Below, piece by piece: positions 4,358 through 8,668 of a stretch of DNA of 8,668 bases. The DNA comes from Verrucomicrobiales bacterium. GTDB taxonomy: Bacteria > Verrucomicrobiota > Verrucomicrobiia > Verrucomicrobiales > SKLO01. Under the pieces are notes generated by a model. The model was not told the DNA's origin. It saw nothing but the letters and a program-made list of their open reading frames with translations, and made no database searches. The position numbers were made by a program, and so were the translations under genes. The stretch lies in assembly GCA_007123195.1 (NCBI GenBank), contig SKLO01000154.1:1-8668 (forward strand). Reading direction: 5' to 3'. The stretch's first letter is position 1. Every line of letters begins with the position of its first letter.

Positions 4358-5077
4358 ATGAATGAAGATCGTTCCGCCACCCCGTTTCGTTCCCTTGCCG
4401 GGTTGCCGGATGAAACGCTGGCCACCAGCGCGGCGGCTGCGGCGGAGGCGGCCACCTCCGCCGGGCCGGGAGCGGTGCCTCCGACCGGCGCCGACGCCTG
4501 GCGGCTGGGGCCATGCCCGTGGCTGCCGATGGTGGACGGTCCTGTGCGGGCCCGCGACGCGGCGGCGCTGGCCGGCGATCGTGGCGAGGCCTTTTATCTG
4601 TTCAGTCTGGGATACGCGCAGTCGAAATGGCGCCAAGGGCTCCCGGCGCAGGCGTTGCTGCAGCTGAATCGGGCGATGGGCGCCGATCTGGCGCCCGCGG
4701 CGACGGTGCTGGCGGAATGGCCATGCCCGTATGCGGCGGTCGCCTGGATCCTGCGGCGGCGCCCCGATCGGGACGGCTGCTTTCTCGGCAACCCGCGCCG
4801 GCATTGGCAGCACTATGCCACCCGCATGGCCGGACCTCGTGCCGAACTTCGGGTCTGGCGATCCTGGGCCTGCTGGCAGCTGGCCTGCGCGCTGCTGCCG
4901 GAGGAGGAGTTTCCGCCGGACCAGCAGCAGGTCGAGCGCGAGGGTGTTCGGTTTCCGTCGGCGGACGAAATCGGAGGCCAATTGGGACGGCTTGGCTGGG
5001 CGGGCGAGGCGCTGCAGTGGCGGCAGACCCTGATTGCCTGCCGGGCCGGTGCGGCCGGCGAAGCCGCGGAAGGGTGA
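4358..5077 (+). CDS. Tryptophan-rich protein of unknown function
   Basis: A 239-residue protein I do not recognise. The first 45 residues are Ala/Gly/Pro/Thr-rich and probably disordered. From about residue 48 it is dense and helical: FYLFSLGYAQSKWRQGL with ALLQLNRAM (80-107) resembles one TPR-like helical hairpin, followed by WPCPYAAVAWILRRRP (121-136), the polar motif FLGNPRRHWQHYATRM (142-157) and WRSWACWQLACALL (167-180). Tryptophan is unusually frequent: 11 of 239 residues, at 48, 55, 91, 121, 130, 150, 167, 170, 173, 214 and 221. There is no signal peptide and no convincing membrane span, so it is probably cytosolic. ATG 4358 was chosen; GTG 4349 in the same frame is possible, and neither has a clear ribosome binding site. 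The gene converges on the oxidoreductase gene with 66 bases between them. The conserved-looking GNPRRHWQH block suggests a real family, not a chance frame. Confidence 0.75.
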   Translation: MNEDRSATPFRSLAGLPDETLATSAAAAAEAATSAGPGAVPPTGADAWRLGPCPWLPMVDGPVRARDAAALAGDRGEAFYLFSLGYAQSKWRQGLPAQALLQLNRAMGADLAPAATVLAEWPCPYAAVAWILRRRPDRDGCFLGNPRRHWQHYATRMAGPRAELRVWRSWACWQLACALLPEEEFPPDQQQVEREGVRFPSADEIGGQLGRLGWAGEALQWRQTLIACRAGAAGEAAEG

Positions 5078-5143
5078 GGTCGCGGAGTGACTGAACCTGC
5101 GTCTATGGGGCGGGCGCGACAACCACCGCGTGTTGCTCGATGA

Positions 5144-6556
5144 TTAGGAAATACCGAATCCCTCGCGGTAATCCTTGCGCAACCAGCGCTCGGCTTCGGG
5201 CAGGTTGGGGATGCGCATTTGCTCGGCGTCCCACTCCAGTGTGGGCGCGTTGATGTCGTAGCCGCCGCGGCGGTCGAGGTCGGCGTAGCTGGCGCGGGCG
5301 GCGACGGTGCCGAGCAGCACGGTCTCCGCCAGCGGTCCGGCATAGTGGAAGCCGTCGCTGGTGCGCTCGCCGGCCAAGCAGGCGTCGACCCAGACATGCC
5401 AGTGGTTGAAACCCTGCTCGCGGGGGTATTCATGGCCGCGGAATTTCTCCTGCGGATACAGGCGCGGACCACCGACGTGAGGCAGCACCACCGTGCCCTC
5501 CTCGCCGACGAACAGCGAGCCGGAGCGCGGCAGGTCGAGGTTGTCGGGCATCTTTGCCAGCTGACGCGCCGGCTGGCGCCCGCCGTCGTGCCACACCAGT
5601 TTCAACTCGTCGGCGCCGGTGAACTCGGTGCCCTTGAACATGAATTCCACTTCCTGCCAGGCTGGCCAGACCTGGTCGTTGATGCCGCTGTGCACGGCCT
5701 TGACCGACAGCGGCGCGCCCAGCCCGAGCGCGGTGTGGACCGGGTCCAGCAGGTGGCAGCCGAAGTCGCCGAGCGCCCCGCCGCCGAAGTCCTGCCAGTC
5801 GCGCCAGGAGAACGGATGGTAGCCCGGAGCGTAGGCGCGCATCGGCGCTGCGCCGATCCACAGGTCCCAGTCCAGTTCCCCGGGAGGCGAGGCTTCCGGC
5901 AGCGGATCGAGTCGGCGGGTGTATTGATTGCCGCCCACACCGACCCATGAATGCACCTCGCGGATGGCGCCGATCGGGCGCTGGCGCAGCAGGCTGGTGG
6001 CCAGCCGGTATTCAATCGCCGAGTGGATCTGGTTGCCCATCTGGGTGATGACCCCGGTTTCCGCGGCCACCTCGCGCATGATGCGTGCTTCCTCGACCGT
6101 GTGCGCCAGCGGTTTCTGGCAGTAGACATGCTTGCCCAGGCGCATCGCCAGCAGCGACACCGGCGCGTGCATGTGGTCGGGGGTCGAGACCGACACGGCG
6201 TCGACCTTGTCGCCGAGTTCCCGCAGCATCTCGCGGTAATCGGCAAAGTGGGGCACATCGGGAAAGGCCTCGTCGGCATTGGCAAAGCGGCGCTGGTCGA
6301 CCTCGCAGAAGCCCACGAAAGCGGTGCGCTCGTGGCCGCCAATGTTGCGCACATCGGACAGGCCCATGCCATCGACCCCGACGGCGGCGACCTGCAACCG
6401 GCTGTTGAGGTCGCGACCGCGGACCAGGGCGGGCGCCCCAACCACCAGCCCGGCGGCTCCGGCGGCGCCGAGTTGCTGGAGGAAACGGCGCCGGGTCGGG
6501 GTCGGACCGGCGGGCGTGGGCGTGGATGCGGGTGTAGGGGTCGGGTCTGCGTTCAT
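5144..6556 (-). CDS. Tat-exported Gfo/Idh/MocA-family oxidoreductase
   Basis: A 470-residue NAD(P)-dependent oxidoreductase, probably acting on a sugar or sugar derivative; the substrate cannot be told from sequence alone. A twin-arginine leader (TRRRFLQQLG, residues 21-30, then an Ala/Gly/Val-rich h-region ending near GAPALVRG) predicts folded export by Tat. The Rossmann nucleotide-binding turn is VAAVGVDGMG (56-65). STPDHMHAP (124-132) and VYCQKPLAHT (144-153) follow; the latter is the EKP-motif position, with Gln in place of Glu. The C-terminal alpha/beta domain carries GGGALGDFGCHLLDP (258-272), including the conserved Asp and His of the active site. Length is usual for the exported subgroup common in Planctomycetes and Verrucomicrobia. 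ATG 6556 is the only start that includes the Tat motif: no other start codon lies between it and the twin arginine. A Pro/Thr-rich stretch (residues 5-21) precedes the motif. It is 129 bases downstream of polA on the same strand. Confidence 0.92.
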   Translation of the reverse strand: MNADPTPTPASTPTPAGPTPTRRRFLQQLGAAGAAGLVVGAPALVRGRDLNSRLQVAAVGVDGMGLSDVRNIGGHERTAFVGFCEVDQRRFANADEAFPDVPHFADYREMLRELGDKVDAVSVSTPDHMHAPVSLLAMRLGKHVYCQKPLAHTVEEARIMREVAAETGVITQMGNQIHSAIEYRLATSLLRQRPIGAIREVHSWVGVGGNQYTRRLDPLPEASPPGELDWDLWIGAAPMRAYAPGYHPFSWRDWQDFGGGALGDFGCHLLDPVHTALGLGAPLSVKAVHSGINDQVWPAWQEVEFMFKGTEFTGADELKLVWHDGGRQPARQLAKMPDNLDLPRSGSLFVGEEGTVVLPHVGGPRLYPQEKFRGHEYPREQGFNHWHVWVDACLAGERTSDGFHYAGPLAETVLLGTVAARASYADLDRRGGYDINAPTLEWDAEQMRIPNLPEAERWLRKDYREGFGIS

Positions 6557-6685
6557 GAAGTGAAGTGGTGGCAGAAAACGAGGGCCGGTGAACCCGCCTT
6601 TCAGTCGCCATGGCCGCGTGCGGCTGGACGAGCTTGATTTCCGGTCACCGTGGTTGCCGTCGGGCGAAGAATTCGTGTGGTCCGG

Positions 6686-8668
6686 TCAATGGGCCTCGAG
6701 CCAGTTGTCGCCGATGCCTACATCGACCACGACCGGCACTTTGAGCGGCAGGGCCTCCACCATGCGTTGGCGCGTCATGGCGGTGACGGCGGCTTCCTCC
6801 CCGGGGGCCAGTTCGAACAACAGTTCGTCGTGGACCTGCAGGATCAGCCGGGTGTCCAGTCCGGCCTCGGCCAGGTCGCGATGCACGGTGATCATCGCCA
6901 GCTTGATCATGTCGGCGGCGGTGCCCTGGATGGGGGTATTGATCGCCATGCGCTCGGCCTGGGAGCGCACGGTGTTGTTGGCCGAGCCGATGTAGCGCAG
7001 GACCCGGCGGCGGCCGCTCAGCGTTTCGGCGTAGCCGCGCTCGCGCGCCTGCTCGATCGACCGCTTCATGTAGGCCTGGACGCCGGGATATTGGCGGAAG
7101 TATTGTTCGATCAAGGACGCCGCCTCGGCGCGCGGGATGCGGAGCCGCTGGGCCAGACCGAAGGCGGAGATGCCGTAGATGATGCCGAAGTTGACCATCT
7201 TCGCGGTGCGGCGCATGTCGGGCTGGACATCGTGGGGATCGACACCGAACACGCGCGCTGCGGTGGCGCTGTGGATGTCGAGGTCCTGTTCGAACGCCTC
7301 CATCATGGCCGGGTCCTCGCTGAGCGAGGCCATGATGCGCAGCTCGACCTGCGAGTAGTCGGCGGCCAGCAACTTGAAACCGGGCCGGCCGGGAACGAAG
7401 GCGGCGCGGATCTCGCGCCCCAGCTCGGTGCGGATGGGGATGTTCTGCAGGTTGGGATCGGACGAGGCCAGTCGTCCGGTGGCGGCGACCAGCTGGTGGA
7501 AGGTGGTGTGGATGCGTCCGGTGGCCGGCGACACCTGGGCGGGCAGGGCGTCGACATAAGTGCCCTTGAGCTTGCTGGCCTCGCGGTAGGACAGCACACG
7601 CTCGACAATCGGGTGCCGGGCGGCCAGGGTTTCCAGGATCTGCTCGTTGGTCTGATACTGGCCGGTGCGGGTTTTCTTCGGTTTGTCGACCAGCTTGAGC
7701 TTTTCAAACAGGATCACGCCGAGCTGGCGGGGCGAGTTGATGTTGAAATGTTCGCCGGCGAATTCGTGGATCTCCGCGGCCAACTGGTGGATGCGATTGC
7801 CGAGCGAGGCCGAGGCGCGCGCCAGCGCCTGCTCGTCGATCGCCACTCCGGTCAGTTCCATGTCCACCAGCACCTCCAGCAATGGCGCCTCGATCCGGTG
7901 GAACACGTCGTGCACCCCGTGCTGTTCCAACAGCGGCTCGAGCTTGGCGCGAAGCTGCCAGGTGACATCGGCGTCCTCGGCGGCGTAGATCGCCAGTTCG
8001 CGGCCGCGCCGGGTCGCCAGCTGACGCATCGCGAAGTCGATTTCCTTGGGATCCTTGAGGTCGCCGATGAGTTCCTTCAGCGGCTGCGGCCGGTAGCCGA
8101 GGTAGGCCTCGGCCAGATAGTCCATCGAGTGGCGCTGGTCGGGATCGATCAGCGCGTGCGCCAGCATGGTGTCAAAGAACGGTCCGGCGGCGCGGATGCC
8201 GTGGCTTTGCAGGATCGACAGGTCGAACTTGAGGTTGTGACCGATCTTGAGGCAATCCGCGCGGGTGAACATGGGCGCGATGCGTTCGAGCAGGGCGGCC
8301 CGGGCCGGCTTGTCGTCGAGCGGCAGCGGCAGGTAGAATGCGCGCTGGTCCTGCCAGCACAGGGCGATGCCCAGGGGCTGGCAGCGGCGCGGGTCGAGCC
8401 CGGTGGTTTCCAGGTCGAAGCAGAACGCCGGCTGGGCGCCCCACTCCACCAGCAACCGGTCGATTGCCTCCGCGCCCTCAATGATCCGGTAGTCGTGCCC
8501 GACATCGGCCAGTGTGCGGCTGCTCTCGAACAGCATCGGCTGGCTGCCACCGCCCGCGGCCGGTTCTCCCGCAGCGGAGTCCCATTCGCTACCCGCGCCG
8601 GGGGCGCCGGCCCGGTGGCGACCGCGGCCGGCCTCGAAATCGCTTCCCAGCAACCGCTTGCCGATGGC
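6686..8668 (-). CDS. polA: DNA polymerase I, C-terminal part (5' end cut by right edge)
   Basis: The C-terminal 660 residues of a family A DNA polymerase; the frame stays open to the right edge, so the N-terminal 5'-3' exonuclease domain lies outside. The numbering here counts from the edge. A Gly/Ala-rich linker (about 10-45) precedes the 3'-5' exonuclease domain, which looks catalytically intact: FDLETTGLD gives Asp85 and Glu87, GHNLKFD gives Asp149, and YAAEDAD gives Tyr228 and Asp232. Polymerase motifs follow: ATGRLASSDPNLQNIP (396-411), motif A ADYSQVELR (435-443), motif B RRTAKMVNFGIIYG (486-499) and motif C QVHDELLFE (611-619). The protein ends in DNWLEAH, a normal PolA C-terminus. Proofreading should be active, unlike in several PolA lineages that lost these acids. 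It fills gaps and removes RNA primers in replication and repair. Starts inside the window (for example TTG 8653) are not believed, because the linker begins in the middle of the usual protein. Confidence 0.97.
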   Translation of the reverse strand, partial: AIGKRLLGSDFEAGRGRHRAGAPGAGSEWDSAAGEPAAGGGSQPMLFESSRTLADVGHDYRIIEGAEAIDRLLVEWGAQPAFCFDLETTGLDPRRCQPLGIALCWQDQRAFYLPLPLDDKPARAALLERIAPMFTRADCLKIGHNLKFDLSILQSHGIRAAGPFFDTMLAHALIDPDQRHSMDYLAEAYLGYRPQPLKELIGDLKDPKEIDFAMRQLATRRGRELAIYAAEDADVTWQLRAKLEPLLEQHGVHDVFHRIEAPLLEVLVDMELTGVAIDEQALARASASLGNRIHQLAAEIHEFAGEHFNINSPRQLGVILFEKLKLVDKPKKTRTGQYQTNEQILETLAARHPIVERVLSYREASKLKGTYVDALPAQVSPATGRIHTTFHQLVAATGRLASSDPNLQNIPIRTELGREIRAAFVPGRPGFKLLAADYSQVELRIMASLSEDPAMMEAFEQDLDIHSATAARVFGVDPHDVQPDMRRTAKMVNFGIIYGISAFGLAQRLRIPRAEAASLIEQYFRQYPGVQAYMKRSIEQARERGYAETLSGRRRVLRYIGSANNTVRSQAERMAINTPIQGTAADMIKLAMITVHRDLAEAGLDTRLILQVHDELLFELAPGEEAAVTAMTRQRMVEALPLKVPVVVDVGIGDNWLEAH

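Noticed and set aside
6557..6685. Terminator or promoter between polA and the oxidoreductase gene
   Set aside because: No hairpin with a T-run and no recognisable -35/-10 pair on the minus strand. Whether the two genes are cotranscribed stays open.

Overview
This is a GC-rich, gene-dense stretch of bacterial chromosome that carries mostly housekeeping genes. A twin-arginine-exported Gfo/Idh/MocA oxidoreductase, a MORN-type lipoprotein, few Shine-Dalgarno sequences in front of the real genes, and dispersed-looking palindromes together suggest a Planctomycetes/Verrucomicrobia-type organism, perhaps Verrucomicrobiota. This placement is an inference from style, not proof. I see no phage, transposase, CRISPR, rRNA or tRNA.

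Layout, left to right. (1) The 5' end of an unidentified minus-strand gene runs off the left edge, divergent from a secreted PrxQ/BCP-type peroxiredoxin (+). (2) A MORN-repeat lipoprotein (-) converges on the peroxiredoxin. (3) About 530 bases without a gene lie between the lipoprotein and pdxH. They hold two tandem copies of a 161-bp unit, each ending in a strong minus-strand intrinsic terminator with a UUCG loop. (4) pdxH (-) diverges from a hypoxanthine phosphoribosyltransferase gene (+), which is followed by a MoaD-like sulfur carrier gene (+). (5) A second gene-free stretch of about 470 bases contains a long imperfect palindrome, a bulged hairpin and a 22-codon mini-ORF with a good ribosome binding site. 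(6) A tryptophan-rich protein of unknown function (+) converges on the Tat-leader oxidoreductase (-). (7) The right part is the C-terminal two-thirds of DNA polymerase I (-), cut by the right edge, with intact proofreading and polymerase motifs.

The genes do not form one pathway. pdxH (PLP synthesis/salvage), hpt (purine salvage) and moaD-like (molybdopterin or related sulfur transfer) are cofactor/nucleotide genes. hpt and moaD could share a transcript.

The most interesting signal is the tandem unit in region 3. The copies differ at 8 of 161 positions, all transitions. Five of these fall in two predicted stems, and all five keep pairing by exchanging Watson-Crick and G-U pairs, but only if the minus strand is the RNA. 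Both units also end in a minus-strand terminator. This points to a duplicated structured RNA (small RNA or 3'-UTR-derived RNA of pdxH) of a family I do not recognise.
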